Shown piece after piece: positions 45,523-53,708 of a stretch of DNA of 64,000 bases. A program made the position numbers and the translations under genes. Below the pieces are notes generated by a model, which ran no database searches, was not told where the DNA came from, and saw nothing but the letters and a program-made list of their open reading frames with translations. This DNA comes from Cognatishimia coralii (lineage in GTDB: Bacteria > Pseudomonadota > Alphaproteobacteria > Rhodobacterales > Rhodobacteraceae), in contig NZ_JBBGAZ010000001.1 of assembly GCF_037478305.1 (NCBI RefSeq), positions 620,001 through 684,000 on the forward strand, written 5' to 3'. Numbering within the stretch: the first letter of the stretch is position 1; each line of letters starts with the position of its first letter.

Positions 45523-46380
45523 ATGATCTATCAATCCGCTTCCGACTGGCGCAATGCGCCGCATAAACGCGTCACGCTTTTCGCGATGTCAGGCCTGGGC
45601 AAGACCTATGTCTCAAACCTCATGCGCGCGACAGGTGACTGGTTTCACTATTCCGTCGATTACCGCATCGGCACGCGCTACATGGGCGAAGCCATTGTGG
45701 ATCACGCGAAATCCGAAGCCATGAAGGTCCCGTATCTGCGCGAGCTTTTGCTGAGCGACAGCATCTATATCGGCAACAACATCACCTTTGAGAACCTCGC
45801 GCCGCTTTCGGCCTATCTGGGCAAACCCGGAGACCCCGCGAAAGGCGGCGTGCCCTTTGATGAATATATGCGCCGCCAAGAGCTGCACCGCGGCTCCGAG
45901 GTGGCCGCGACGCTCGATACCGCGCATTTCATCAAGCGCGCGCAGGAGCTATATGGCTATGGCAATTTCATCTGCGACACGTCCGGCTCGATCTGTGAGG
46001 TCGTAGAGCCAGAGAACCCTGACGACCCGGTTCTTAAGGCTCTGTCAGAGCAGACGCTGCTGGTTTGGATCAAGGGCTCTGATGCCCATACCCAAGAGCT
46101 GGTCAAACGCTTTGATCGCGCGCCTAAGCCTATGTATTACCAGCCGAAGTTCCTGCAATCGGCATGGTCGGAATACCTTGCTGAACAGGGTTGCGATGAG
46201 GATGCTGTGGACCCGAACGCCTTCGTGCGCTGGACCTACGCTCGCGCCCTCGCCGCACGCCAGCCGCGCTATGAGGCCATGTCGAAATGGGGCATCACGC
46301 TGGCTGGCGAAGATGTCGCAAAGGTCAAATCTGCTGCCGACTTCGAAGCGCTCATCGAAGAGACCCTTGAGCAAGCCTAA
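45523..46380 (+). CDS. P-loop ATPase-like protein of unknown function
   Basis: A 285-residue protein. The only clear motif is a Walker A variant at residues 21-28 (AMSGLGKT, with A in place of the first glycine) following a beta strand KRVTLF. Other marks are the segment ICDTSGSICEVV, which may contain the Walker B aspartate. It has no membrane segment. It resembles proteins simply named ATPase in related genomes. It precedes metA by 45 bases with no clear terminator. The function is not known. Confidence 0.75.
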   Translation: MIYQSASDWRNAPHKRVTLFAMSGLGKTYVSNLMRATGDWFHYSVDYRIGTRYMGEAIVDHAKSEAMKVPYLRELLLSDSIYIGNNITFENLAPLSAYLGKPGDPAKGGVPFDEYMRRQELHRGSEVAATLDTAHFIKRAQELYGYGNFICDTSGSICEVVEPENPDDPVLKALSEQTLLVWIKGSDAHTQELVKRFDRAPKPMYYQPKFLQSAWSEYLAEQGCDEDAVDPNAFVRWTYARALAARQPRYEAMSKWGITLAGEDVAKVKSAADFEALIEETLEQA

Positions 46381-46425
46381 TCTCTGCCTTACATAGGGTC
46401 ATCCAAGATATAGGAATTTTGTCCA

Positions 46426-47370
46426 ATGCCCATCAAACTGCCCTCTCACCTGCCTGCCTTTGACGTGCTCTCGCGCGAAGGCGTGATGGTGATGTCCGAG
46501 CGGCAGGCGGCACGACAAGACATCCGCCCTCTGCGCATCGGCCTCTTGAACCTGATGCCGAAAAAGATCCAGACCGAGAACCAATTCGCCCGTCTGATCG
46601 GCGCGACTCCGTTGCAGATTGAGTTTTCCTTGATCCGCATGAGCGAGCATCAGACCAAAAACACCGCCGCCGCCCATATGGAAGAATTCTATCGCCCGTT
46701 TTCCGAGGTGAAGGCGACTGGTGAGAAATTTGACGGTTTGATCATCACAGGCGCGCCGATTGAACATCTGCCGTTTGAGGAGGTCACCTATTGGGACGAG
46801 CTCTGCGAGGTCTTTGACTGGACACAGACCCATGTGCATTCGACCTTGGGCGTCTGCTGGGGCGGCATGGCAATGATTTACTATTTCCACGGTGTGCAAA
46901 AACACATCCTGGACGCCAAGGCCTTTGGCTGTTTCCGGCAAAAGAACCTGGCCCCTACCAGCCATTATTTACGCGGTTTTTCAGATGATTGCGTCATTCC
47001 GGTCAGCCGCTGGACCGAGATGAAGCAGGATGAGATCGACACGGTCGACGGGCTACAGACGCTCTTGGGCAACGAGGACACGGGGCCATGTCTGGTTGAG
47101 GACAAGGCCAAGCGTGGCCTCTATATCTTCAACCATTTCGAGTATGACTCAGGCACGCTGAAGCAGGAATACGACCGAGACATCGAGTCCGGTACGCCGA
47201 TCAACGTACCAATCAATTACTACCCTGACGATGACCCCAGTCAGGATCCAATGAATCGTTGGCGCAGCCATGCACATTTGCTCTATGGAAATTGGGTTTC
47301 TGAACTATATGAAACCACACCATTTGACATTTCCAAGATCGGAGAGAAGAGCACCGATCTAAGGGGGTAA
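46426..47370 (+). CDS. metA: Homoserine O-acyltransferase, predicted acetyl-CoA specific (MetA)
   Basis: A 314-residue enzyme of the MetA family that activates homoserine in methionine synthesis. The catalytic cysteine is C144 (TLGVCWGG), the histidine lies in IFNHFEYD, and the segment KIQTENQFARL is conserved. At the position equal to E. coli G111, this protein has E113 (TGAPIEHLP). In published work a glutamate there favours acetyl-CoA over succinyl-CoA, so O-acetylation is predicted. The 45-base upstream gap is too short for a SAM-II riboswitch. It is followed by a hydrolase gene after 1 base. Confidence 0.93.
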   Translation: MPIKLPSHLPAFDVLSREGVMVMSERQAARQDIRPLRIGLLNLMPKKIQTENQFARLIGATPLQIEFSLIRMSEHQTKNTAAAHMEEFYRPFSEVKATGEKFDGLIITGAPIEHLPFEEVTYWDELCEVFDWTQTHVHSTLGVCWGGMAMIYYFHGVQKHILDAKAFGCFRQKNLAPTSHYLRGFSDDCVIPVSRWTEMKQDEIDTVDGLQTLLGNEDTGPCLVEDKAKRGLYIFNHFEYDSGTLKQEYDRDIESGTPINVPINYYPDDDPSQDPMNRWRSHAHLLYGNWVSELYETTPFDISKIGEKSTDLRG

Positions 47371-47371
47371 T

Positions 47372-48316
47372 ATGCGCATCCTTTTGATCCTCGCGATCCT
47401 GATTTTGGGGCTGGCCGCCCTGACCGTCTGGCGCGCCGCGCGCAATGAGGCACAGGCCCGTATTGATACCCCGCCATTGGGTGAGATCATCGAGGTCGAA
47501 GGTCACGACGTGCACGCTCTGGTCAAAGGCAGCGGGCCTGATCTGGTGCTGATCCACGGCTCCTCAGGCAATATCCGCGACTTCACCCATTCGCTGGTCG
47601 ATCAGTTGACGGATCGCTACCGTGTGATCGTGCTGGATCGTCCCGGTCTTGGGTATAGCGAGGCTGTGAACCCAAAGGGCGACACGATCTTTGAACAGGC
47701 CGCGATCCTGCAGAAAGCCGCCGCACAGTTGGGGGCCGACAAACCCATCGTCGTGGGTCAAAGTTATGGTGGTACAGTGGCTTTGGCCTGGTCTGCGGAC
47801 CATCCGGACGCGCTCTCTGCCCTTGTGACCCTTGCCGCCCCTGCCGAGCCTTGGGACACGCCGCTTGCAGGGCTTTATGAAATCAATTCAAACCCTTGGC
47901 TCAGCTGGGCGGTCTTGCCCGTGATCTCGGCTTGGGTGCCCAACAGCCATGTCCAGAACGTGCTAACCGAGGTTTTCGCCCCTCAGCCAGTGCCTGAGGG
48001 ATACCTTAGCCATTTTGGCAGAATGACCCTGAGCCGCGGTTCGCAAAAGGCCACCGCCCTGCAGCGCAAACGGTTCCTGGACGAGGTGCGCGCCTTGAAA
48101 CCCCGCTATGGTCAAATCACTGTGCCGACAGAAGTCCTTCACGGCGATGCGGATGATACGGTCAATATCGACCTGCACACGCCGTCTTTGCTGAACGCAA
48201 TCGACGGGGCGCAACTCACCACTCTGCCCGGCATCGGCCATATGCCCCAGCACGTCGCGCAAGAGGCTGTTTTGGACGCAATCGACCGCGCCGCGACACG
48301 CGCCGCATTGCGCTAA
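47372..48316 (+). CDS. Alpha/beta hydrolase, membrane-anchored
   Basis: A 314-residue protein. An N-terminal hydrophobic segment (about 3-20) is followed by the hydrolase fold. The catalytic serine lies in GQSYGG at about 128-133, the oxyanion motif is HGSSGN, and the aspartate and histidine are in HGDADDTVN and PGIGHMPQHV. It is adjacent to metA, so co-expression is likely, but a methionine-related role is only a guess. Haloalkane dehalogenase-like and lipase-like folds are possible. Confidence 0.88.
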   Translation: MRILLILAILILGLAALTVWRAARNEAQARIDTPPLGEIIEVEGHDVHALVKGSGPDLVLIHGSSGNIRDFTHSLVDQLTDRYRVIVLDRPGLGYSEAVNPKGDTIFEQAAILQKAAAQLGADKPIVVGQSYGGTVALAWSADHPDALSALVTLAAPAEPWDTPLAGLYEINSNPWLSWAVLPVISAWVPNSHVQNVLTEVFAPQPVPEGYLSHFGRMTLSRGSQKATALQRKRFLDEVRALKPRYGQITVPTEVLHGDADDTVNIDLHTPSLLNAIDGAQLTTLPGIGHMPQHVAQEAVLDAIDRAATRAALR

Positions 48317-48356
48317 GCGCTTGGGATCGCCATATTAATCAAAATGGAGAGATCTC

Positions 48357-49226
48357 ATGCAGCTGCCCTTTGACGGTGCCATCAGCGCCTATCACACCGA
48401 CCTCGCACCTCAAGAGCTGCGCGATGCCATTGCGCAGGCGGGCAAGAAAGACATCGTGGACACAGGCTATCCCCACGCCGAACGTATGGGCCGCAAGGCC
48501 TATGAGGCCCAGTATGACGCGCTTCAGATCGAGCTGGTGAAATTGCAAGCCTGGGCCAAGGAAAGCGGCGCACGGATTGCGATTGTCTTTGAGGGCCGTG
48601 ATGCAGCGGGCAAAGGCGGCACCATCAAACGGTTTCGCGAAAACCTCAACGCACGGGGCGCGCGCGTGGTGGCGCTCTCCAAACCGACCGAACGCGAACA
48701 GGGTCAATGGTATTTCCAGCGTTATATCAAACACTTGCCCACCTCTGGCGAAATCGTATTTTTTGATCGCAGCTGGTACAATCGCGGCGTTGTGGAAAAG
48801 GTATTTGGCTTTTGCACGGATGAGCAACGCGAACATTTCTTCACGCAAGTGAACGACTTTGAAAAGATGCTCGAAGACGAAGGCATTATCCTTGTTAAGT
48901 TCTGGCTCAACGTGGGCCGTGCCGAACAACTGCGCCGGTTCCTGTCACGCGAGAGCGATCCGCTGAAACAATGGAAACTCAGCTGGATCGACGTCGAAGG
49001 CCTTAAGAAATGGGACGACTATACGGCCGCGATTGGAGAGACCCTGACCCGCTCTGACAGCGCCCCTGCCCCCTGGACCGTCATCCGGTCAGACGACAAG
49101 CGTCGCGCGCGGCTGGCCGCGATCAGGCATGTGCTAAGCCAGATCGATTATGATCGCAAAGACACCGCCGCAATTGGCGCGCAGGACGATAAAATCTGCG
49201 GAGGCATCGACATCTGGAATGCCTAA
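48357..49226 (+). CDS. ppk2: Polyphosphate kinase 2
   Basis: A 289-residue PPK2 (class I-like) enzyme that transfers phosphate between polyphosphate and nucleotides. Walker A is G80-RDAAGK86-GG, and the lid/Walker B is FFDRSWYNRGV with D137 and R138. The LNVGRAEQLRRF and DPLKQWKLSWIDVEG segments are typical. Whether it uses GDP or ADP, and in which direction, cannot be read here. It overlaps the following tetR gene by 8 bases. Confidence 0.95.
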   Translation: MQLPFDGAISAYHTDLAPQELRDAIAQAGKKDIVDTGYPHAERMGRKAYEAQYDALQIELVKLQAWAKESGARIAIVFEGRDAAGKGGTIKRFRENLNARGARVVALSKPTEREQGQWYFQRYIKHLPTSGEIVFFDRSWYNRGVVEKVFGFCTDEQREHFFTQVNDFEKMLEDEGIILVKFWLNVGRAEQLRRFLSRESDPLKQWKLSWIDVEGLKKWDDYTAAIGETLTRSDSAPAPWTVIRSDDKRRARLAAIRHVLSQIDYDRKDTAAIGAQDDKICGGIDIWNA

Positions 49227-49836
49227 ACGCGGCTATCATCACGGCAACCTGCGCCAAGCGCTGGTTGAGGCGGCCTTGCAGCTGATCGAGGCCAAGGGTC
49301 CGACCGGTTTCACCCTGTCTGAGGCTGCGAAAACCGCAGGCGTGACCCCGGCCGCGGTCTATCGGCACTTCGAAGGCCGCGACGATCTGATCGCGGAAGC
49401 CGCCCGCCAAGGCTATGAAATCTTTGCAGATTTGATGCAATACGCCTACGACAAGGGCCAGCCCTCGGCGCTTTCGTCTTTTGAGGCAACAGGCCGCGCT
49501 TATCTTGCCTTTGCCCGTCGCTATCCCGGCCACTACATCGCGATGTTTGAAAGCGGAATTTCGGTCAACCGGACGCCGGAACTCGCGGCAGTGGCACAGC
49601 GCGCACGCGGAGTGATGGAAAAAGCCGCCGCCGATCTCTCCGAGCACATCCCTCCGGAAAAACGCCCGCCGCCCAGCATGTTTTCCGCCCATATCTGGGC
49701 CATGAGCCACGGGGTTGTGGAACTCTTCGCCCGAAACTCCCCCGGCACCCAAAGCCCCTTTGCGCCTGAGGACCTGCTGGAAAGCGGCATTGGCGTCTAT
49801 TTGCGTGGACTTGGATTGATTAAGCCCGACACCTAG
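49219..49836 (+). CDS. TetR/AcrR-family transcriptional regulator
   Basis: A 205-residue regulator. The N-terminal helix-turn-helix runs over about residues 8-52 (NLRQALVEAALQLIEAKGP, FTLSEAAKTAGVTPAAVYRHF split). The ligand-binding C-domain has the TetR_C 33-like pattern with YPGHYIAMFESG. The ATG at 49219 overlaps the end of ppk2; the in-frame extension further upstream lies wholly within ppk2. It may regulate ppk2 itself or a distant set. Ligand unknown. Confidence 0.9.
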   Translation: MPKRGYHHGNLRQALVEAALQLIEAKGPTGFTLSEAAKTAGVTPAAVYRHFEGRDDLIAEAARQGYEIFADLMQYAYDKGQPSALSSFEATGRAYLAFARRYPGHYIAMFESGISVNRTPELAAVAQRARGVMEKAAADLSEHIPPEKRPPPSMFSAHIWAMSHGVVELFARNSPGTQSPFAPEDLLESGIGVYLRGLGLIKPDT

Positions 49837-49838
49837 AT

Positions 49839-49884
49839 TTTCTCTTGCTGAAAATATCCTGGGGGTCTGGGGGCAAGCCCCCAG
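49839..49884 (-). repeat. Dispersed intergenic repeat, copy D (inverted)
   Basis: Read on the minus strand: CTGGGGG-CTTG-CCCCCAG, then CCCCAGGATATTTTC and AGCAAGAGAAAA. It lies between the convergent tetR and rpsI genes, just beyond the tetR stop codon. Confidence 0.72.
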
Positions 49885-49907
49885 CCAAAACATCCATCAC
49901 CCAAAAC

Positions 49908-49935
49908 AAAAAGGGCCGCCCGAAGGCAGCCCTTT
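49908..49935 (-). terminator. Terminator of the rplM-rpsI operon
   Basis: On the minus strand, AAAGGGC-T-GCC-TTCG-GGC-G-GCCCTTT is followed by T residues. It lies 23 bases after the rpsI stop. Confidence 0.75.
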
Positions 49936-49957
49936 CCGCAAATATCGACCCAGGCGA

Positions 49958-50443
49958 TTAACGCTTGGAGAACTGGAAGGAACGACGCGCTTTGCGCTTA
50001 CCGAACTTCTTACGTTCAACAACACGAGAGTCACGTGTCAGGAAGCCAGCGGCTTTCAGAGCACCACGCAGGGACGGTTCATAAAGCTGCAGAGCTTTGG
50101 AAATACCGTGCTTCACCGCACCCGCTTGGCCGGACAGACCGCCGCCCTTAACAGTTGCGTAAACGTCAAACTCGCCTTCAACGCCAGCAACAGTGAACGG
50201 CTGAGCCAGGATCATCTGCAGCACAGGGCGTGCGAAGTATTCGTTCATTGGCTTGCCGTTGACTTCGACCTTGCCGGAACCTGGCTTGATCCAAACGCGG
50301 GCAACCGCATCTTTGCGTTTGCCGGTCGCATAAGAACGGCCCAGCTCGTCACGAACAGGCTCACGTGGGGCCAGCTCGACCACAGCAGCCTCTTCGCCGG
50401 CTACGGCGTTCAGCTCTTCGAGGGAATTCACTTGATCAGTCAT
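49958..50443 (-). CDS. rpsI: 30S ribosomal protein S9
   Basis: A 161-residue small-subunit protein with an N-terminal acidic extension typical of alphaproteobacteria (about 35 residues before YATGKRKDAVARVW). The C-terminal tail ends KARRSFQFSKR, which reaches the P-site tRNA. The gene follows rplM by 2 bases and shares its promoter. Confidence 0.99.
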   Translation of the reverse strand: MTDQVNSLEELNAVAGEEAAVVELAPREPVRDELGRSYATGKRKDAVARVWIKPGSGKVEVNGKPMNEYFARPVLQMILAQPFTVAGVEGEFDVYATVKGGGLSGQAGAVKHGISKALQLYEPSLRGALKAAGFLTRDSRVVERKKFGKRKARRSFQFSKR

Positions 50444-50445
50444 GA

Positions 50446-50907
50446 TTAGCTCCGGGTGTTCTTGGAGTTCATGGATTTCACATCCAGCACTTCTGGCGCT
50501 TGCGCCTCATGTGGGTGCTCGGAGCCAGCATAGACACGCAGGTTGGTCATGATCTGGCGGGACAGACGGTTGCCCGGCAGCATGCGCTTGACCGCTGCGG
50601 TCACAACGCGCTCTGGGTACTTGCCTTCCAGCAGCTCGCCCGCAGTACGGGACTTGATGCCGCCTGGGTGGCCAGTGTGCCAGTAATAGTTCTTGTCCGT
50701 GCGTTTCTTGCCGGTCATCTGAACTTTTTCAGCGTTGATGATGATGACGTTGTCGCCGCAATCCATATGCGGAGTGAAAGACGCCTTGTGCTTGCCGCGC
50801 AGGCGCATAGCAACGATCGACGCCAAACGGCCCAGCACCACGCCCTCGGCGTCGATGATGATCCACTTCTTGTCGATGTCTGCTGGAGTAGCAGAGAAGG
50901 TTTTCAT
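50446..50907 (-). CDS. rplM: 50S ribosomal protein L13
   Basis: A 153-residue large-subunit protein. Marks are WIIIDAEGVVLGRLAS, the GDNVIIINAEKVQMTGKK segment (read in two parts), and AVKRMLPGNRLSRQIM. It forms the conserved rplM-rpsI pair. A good sigma-70 promoter lies about 70-95 bases upstream. Confidence 0.99.
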   Translation of the reverse strand: MKTFSATPADIDKKWIIIDAEGVVLGRLASIVAMRLRGKHKASFTPHMDCGDNVIIINAEKVQMTGKKRTDKNYYWHTGHPGGIKSRTAGELLEGKYPERVVTAAVKRMLPGNRLSRQIMTNLRVYAGSEHPHEAQAPEVLDVKSMNSKNTRS

Positions 50908-50973
50908 GTGGTTCTACCTGATATTTGGTAGCAGCGCCGAACGGGTCCGACGCGCTTGTTAAGCGATGGGCGG

Positions 50974-51001
50974 GTTATAAAGGGTGGAAATACACAGTCA
51001 A
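50974..51001 (-). promoter_or_regulatory. Sigma-70 promoter for rplM-rpsI
   Basis: On the minus strand, TTGACT and TATAAC are separated by 16 bases. The position, 67-94 bases upstream of the rplM start codon, and the closeness to consensus fit a strong ribosomal-protein promoter. Confidence 0.6.
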
Positions 51002-51066
51002 GCGCACAAGTCGCGAAATAAATAAGCGATTTCAATGTCTTATAAAATAGGTATTATTTTACCCCA

Positions 51067-52461
51067 TCAGACATCGACCGAATTGGGCGGATTTTCCAGC
51101 ATTTCGGACATACGACGCAGCGCGCGTTCAAATTCCGCCTGTGGAATCTGTGGGTTTATCCCAATGCGCACGGCATTTGGCGCCTGCCCGTCTTGTAAGG
51201 CAAACTCATCCGCAGACTTGATCCCGATCTTTTCAGCGGCGCAGGCAGCCGTAAATGTCGACCCCCTCCAGCCCTGCGGCAAACGCAACCAGATAAACGG
51301 CACCTCCTTGCGCCAACGAATGTCCCATTTGCCCAGAATATTAACGGCGATCTTCACCAGTTCTTCCGTTTTGGCCGAGGTCAGGCGTCGCAACCGCTCG
51401 GCCTCGCCTGACGTGAGCAGTTCGGTGCACAGATCCAAAATCGGCGTCGGAAGACCATAAAAAGTGCTCTGCGCCACTTGCCGCGCGACCGAGGCCTTGC
51501 CCGTCGCGCAGGCCACATAGCCAAAGCGCACTGCTGCCGAGACCGATTTGGTCAGCGACGACACATACCAGGCCCGCTCTGGGACAATCGCGCGATAGGT
51601 CGGGCGGTCTGTGCGACAGACACAATAGCAATCGTCTTCGATGATTTGCAACTGATACCGCCGCGCGATCTCTGCGATCTCTTGGCGGCGGGTTTCGGAC
51701 GCGCGGATGGTGGTGGGGCTATGAGTTTCTGCGACGGTCACGAGCGCCTGACCACCGTGCTGACGCAACGCCTCTTCCAGCAGATCAGGGCGCATCCCGT
51801 CTTGATCCATCTTTACGCCCACAGCCTGCGCCCGCAATAGTCGCGCCGCATGGCGGATACCTGGGTAGCCCAGATCTTCGGTCAGGATCACAGGGTTCGG
51901 GCCATAAAGACAGGCCTGCAACGTCATAATGACAGAATGCTGCGCACCAAGCCCCAAGACGATGTCGTCCGCTGACAAACGCCCGACCCGATCCGGGCCA
52001 ATCCAATCAACCACCGCCTGTCGCGCAGCCAAATCGCTATCCGGTGTCGGGCAATCCACATAGTTCTGCCCGATCTCTCCGCCCAACTGCCGCATGATCT
52101 GTCGGATTGACGCATCTTGTCCGACCTCAGGCACTTTGACGCCGCGCATATTGAGGTCGGTGTCTTGGTAGACCGACACCAAGGACTCCTCGACCACAGG
52201 CTCCGCGCGTTCGCCTTCGGACACAAACGTACCCCGCCCGACGGTGGTTTCCACGAGCCCCTCTTCGACAGCCATCTTATAGGCACGCGCCACGGTGCCC
52301 GGCGTAATCCCAAGTTGCCAGGCCAATTCGCGCACCGGTGGCAGCTTGAACCCAACCGACAATTCCCCGGATCGTACCGCTGCGCGCAGGGATTGTATTA
52401 GTACAATGTACTTAGATTCCGAAATATTCGCGAAATCTGGCGGCCAAATTGTATCAGTCAC
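51067..52461 (-). CDS. MocR-family regulator (GntR helix-turn-helix fused to PLP aminotransferase fold)
   Basis: A 464-residue transcription factor. Residues about 15-80 form a GntR winged helix (FKLPPVRELAWQLGITPGTV), joined by a linker to an aminotransferase class I-like domain with the PLP lysine at K305 (SSLTKSVSAA) and aspartates in IIEDDCY. The usual asparagine of the NPTG motif is altered (ETHSPTT), so it probably senses a PLP-linked ligand rather than acting as an enzyme. It starts at GTG (MTDTIWPP). It is divergent from a DUF1127 gene, and the region between carries many ATTGTA half-sites, including one inside its own first codons. Autoregulation and control of the DUF1127 gene are likely. 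Confidence 0.92.
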   Translation of the reverse strand: MTDTIWPPDFANISESKYIVLIQSLRAAVRSGELSVGFKLPPVRELAWQLGITPGTVARAYKMAVEEGLVETTVGRGTFVSEGERAEPVVEESLVSVYQDTDLNMRGVKVPEVGQDASIRQIMRQLGGEIGQNYVDCPTPDSDLAARQAVVDWIGPDRVGRLSADDIVLGLGAQHSVIMTLQACLYGPNPVILTEDLGYPGIRHAARLLRAQAVGVKMDQDGMRPDLLEEALRQHGGQALVTVAETHSPTTIRASETRRQEIAEIARRYQLQIIEDDCYCVCRTDRPTYRAIVPERAWYVSSLTKSVSAAVRFGYVACATGKASVARQVAQSTFYGLPTPILDLCTELLTSGEAERLRRLTSAKTEELVKIAVNILGKWDIRWRKEVPFIWLRLPQGWRGSTFTAACAAEKIGIKSADEFALQDGQAPNAVRIGINPQIPQAEFERALRRMSEMLENPPNSVDV

Positions 52462-52536
52462 AATAATCTCCTCGGGTTATTGTCACCGTAATTGTACAAA
52501 TACAGCAATACAATCACCCAATTGTACCAACACAAT
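52392..52536. promoter_or_regulatory. Cluster of ATTGTA/TACAAT half-sites between the MocR and DUF1127 genes
   Basis: A perfect ATTGTA-TTAG-TACAAT is at 52392-52407 (within the MocR N-terminal codons), ATTGT-N7-ACAAT at 52448-52464, ATTGT at 52479, palindromic TTGTACAA at 52492-52499, outward TACAAT-N6-ATTGTA at 52509-52526, and ACAAT at 52532-52536. This is the most repeat-rich regulatory stretch in the window. Confidence 0.65.
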
Positions 52537-52569
52537 TTCTGGACCACCGACACAATAAAGGAGATCCCC

Positions 52570-52803
52570 ATGTCACGGACGTCCACACTGCAACTGACGC
52601 AACTTACTCAAACCGCAGCGACCCAGCCTCTTCCGGTCTTTGCGCAATGGGCGATTGCCTTTGCAGCGACCGTGACGGTTTGGGATCGGCGTGTGCGTAC
52701 CCGAAAGGCTCTGGCGCGGCTTGAGAATGCCGAGTTGCATGACATCGGCATCACCCCCGAGCAAGCCCGCGAAGAAGTCAGAAAACGCTATTGGGAGGCG
52801 TAA
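52570..52803 (+). CDS. DUF1127 (YjiS-like) small protein
   Basis: A 77-residue protein. The C-terminal half fits DUF1127: VRTRKALARLENAELHDIG, ITPEQAREEVRKRYWEA. DUF1127 domains bind RNA and have been linked to phosphate, virulence and stress regulation in alphaproteobacteria. The N-terminal half contains a hydrophobic stretch (AQWAIAFAATVTVW). An AAAGGAGA site precedes the ATG at 52570. Its promoter is inside the ATTGTA cluster shared with the MocR gene. A strong terminator follows. Confidence 0.88.
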   Translation: MSRTSTLQLTQLTQTAATQPLPVFAQWAIAFAATVTVWDRRVRTRKALARLENAELHDIGITPEQAREEVRKRYWEA

Positions 52804-52808
52804 AGCGC

Positions 52809-52835
52809 AAAGGGCCGGCACAGACCGGCCCTTTT
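52809..52835 (+). terminator. Terminator after the DUF1127 gene
   Basis: AAAGGGCCGG-CACAGA-CCGGCCCTTTT. The A and T tracts on both sides also allow termination of the convergent thioesterase gene. Confidence 0.85.
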
Positions 52836-52837
52836 CT

Positions 52838-53263
52838 TTAGGATTTCACCGGTGGCACGGAATAGGTCAACGAGGCCCGAGCCACCAACTCCTCAGACCC
52901 TTCGGATCGCAGACGCACATCGGTCACCGTCAACGCCTTGCCGTGTTTCAACAGTTCGGCATGCGCAATCAGATCCTTGCCCGCCTCTGGCTTACGCATG
53001 AAGTCGATGGAACAATTGGTTGTCACCGCCAAAGCCTTACGTCCGACAACCGCCAAAGTCGCCACGTAGGCCGATACATCCGCCAACCCGAACATCGCAG
53101 GCCCAGACACGGTCCCACCGGGGCGAATGTGGCGATCATTCACCTTCAGCTTCATAACCGTATGACGCCCATCCATTTCCATAATCTCAAACTGAGACCA
53201 AACCTGAGGAAACACCTCAGCCAAATACTCTGACAGCTCTTCTTTGGAAATCACCGGGGTCAT
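52838..53263 (-). CDS. PaaI-family hotdog-fold thioesterase
   Basis: A 141-residue acyl-CoA thioesterase of the hotdog fold. The active-site region reads HIRPGGTVSGPAMFGLADV, with the aspartate conserved in PaaI proteins, and the strand ALAVTTNCSIDFMRKP follows. It would hydrolyse aromatic or medium-chain acyl-CoA. The ATG at 53263 has GAGG 6 bases upstream and is preferred to ATG 53275 and the more distant start at 53317. No operon partner is evident. Confidence 0.88.
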   Translation of the reverse strand: MTPVISKEELSEYLAEVFPQVWSQFEIMEMDGRHTVMKLKVNDRHIRPGGTVSGPAMFGLADVSAYVATLAVVGRKALAVTTNCSIDFMRKPEAGKDLIAHAELLKHGKALTVTDVRLRSEGSEELVARASLTYSVPPVKS

Positions 53264-53542
53264 GTTGTGCCTCATAAGTGTTTCGCAATTCTTTTCGCCC
53301 CAAGTCCCGAGACTCAAGCGTCCAAATCCGTGACGTCACGGCAGAATTAAGGCGTGATCGGCGTCATCGTGCCTTTTAGATAGGCGGAATTTCAAAGAAT
53401 TGTTCGTTCTGGGACAATAAATTAGGTGCATCGCCGAGATTGGTCACAATTCGGCACAAGTCGGCATATTCCTGCCCTATTTTCTGCAATTTCTCTGGAA
53501 TCGACCCGCGATTTCTGGCATAAGATTTTCAGACGCTTCATT
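53264..53542. other. Non-coding stretch upstream of the candidate RNA
   Basis: About 280 bases between the thioesterase start and the structured element. No convincing reading frame is seen. It contains TTGTTCGTTCTGGGACA, and a CATAAGAT box at about 53518-53525 lies some 20 bases before the structured element and could be its -10 region. The -35 is unclear. Confidence 0.4.
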
Positions 53543-53626
53543 GGGTCGCTGAACGGTGGAAGGTCCCTCCAAGGTCAACTCTCTCTGACCTCGACATTCC
53601 TGCCTCAGCGACCCAAATGTGTTTTT
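53543..53626 (+). ncRNA. Candidate structured small RNA or leader, unassigned family
   Basis: Perfect outer arms GGGTCGCTGA (53543-53552) and TCAGCGACCC (53605-53614) close a 72-nt element. Next inside, GGTGGAA (53555-53561) pairs with TTCCTGCC (53597-53604, one bulged T). The core holds a 6-bp hairpin AGGTCA-N8-TGACCT (53572-53591). A TTTTT run follows at 53622-53626, as for a terminator on the plus strand. It does not match the SRP RNA, 6S, tmRNA, RNase P or known riboswitches as far as I can tell. It sits 95 bases before trmFO, so it could be a free RNA or part of the trmFO leader. Confidence 0.5.
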
Positions 53627-53708
53627 AGCCCCCTGAAATCGCTTCCAAAACCGCATTGCGCTAGCGCATGCCCTTCCCTTTGCACCGCTTCTGGCCTATC
53701 TGCGCCTC

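Noticed and set aside
46381..46425. A SAM riboswitch upstream of metA
   Set aside because: The gap is 45 bases and shows no pseudoknot arms; it is too short for SAM-II plus a ribosome site.
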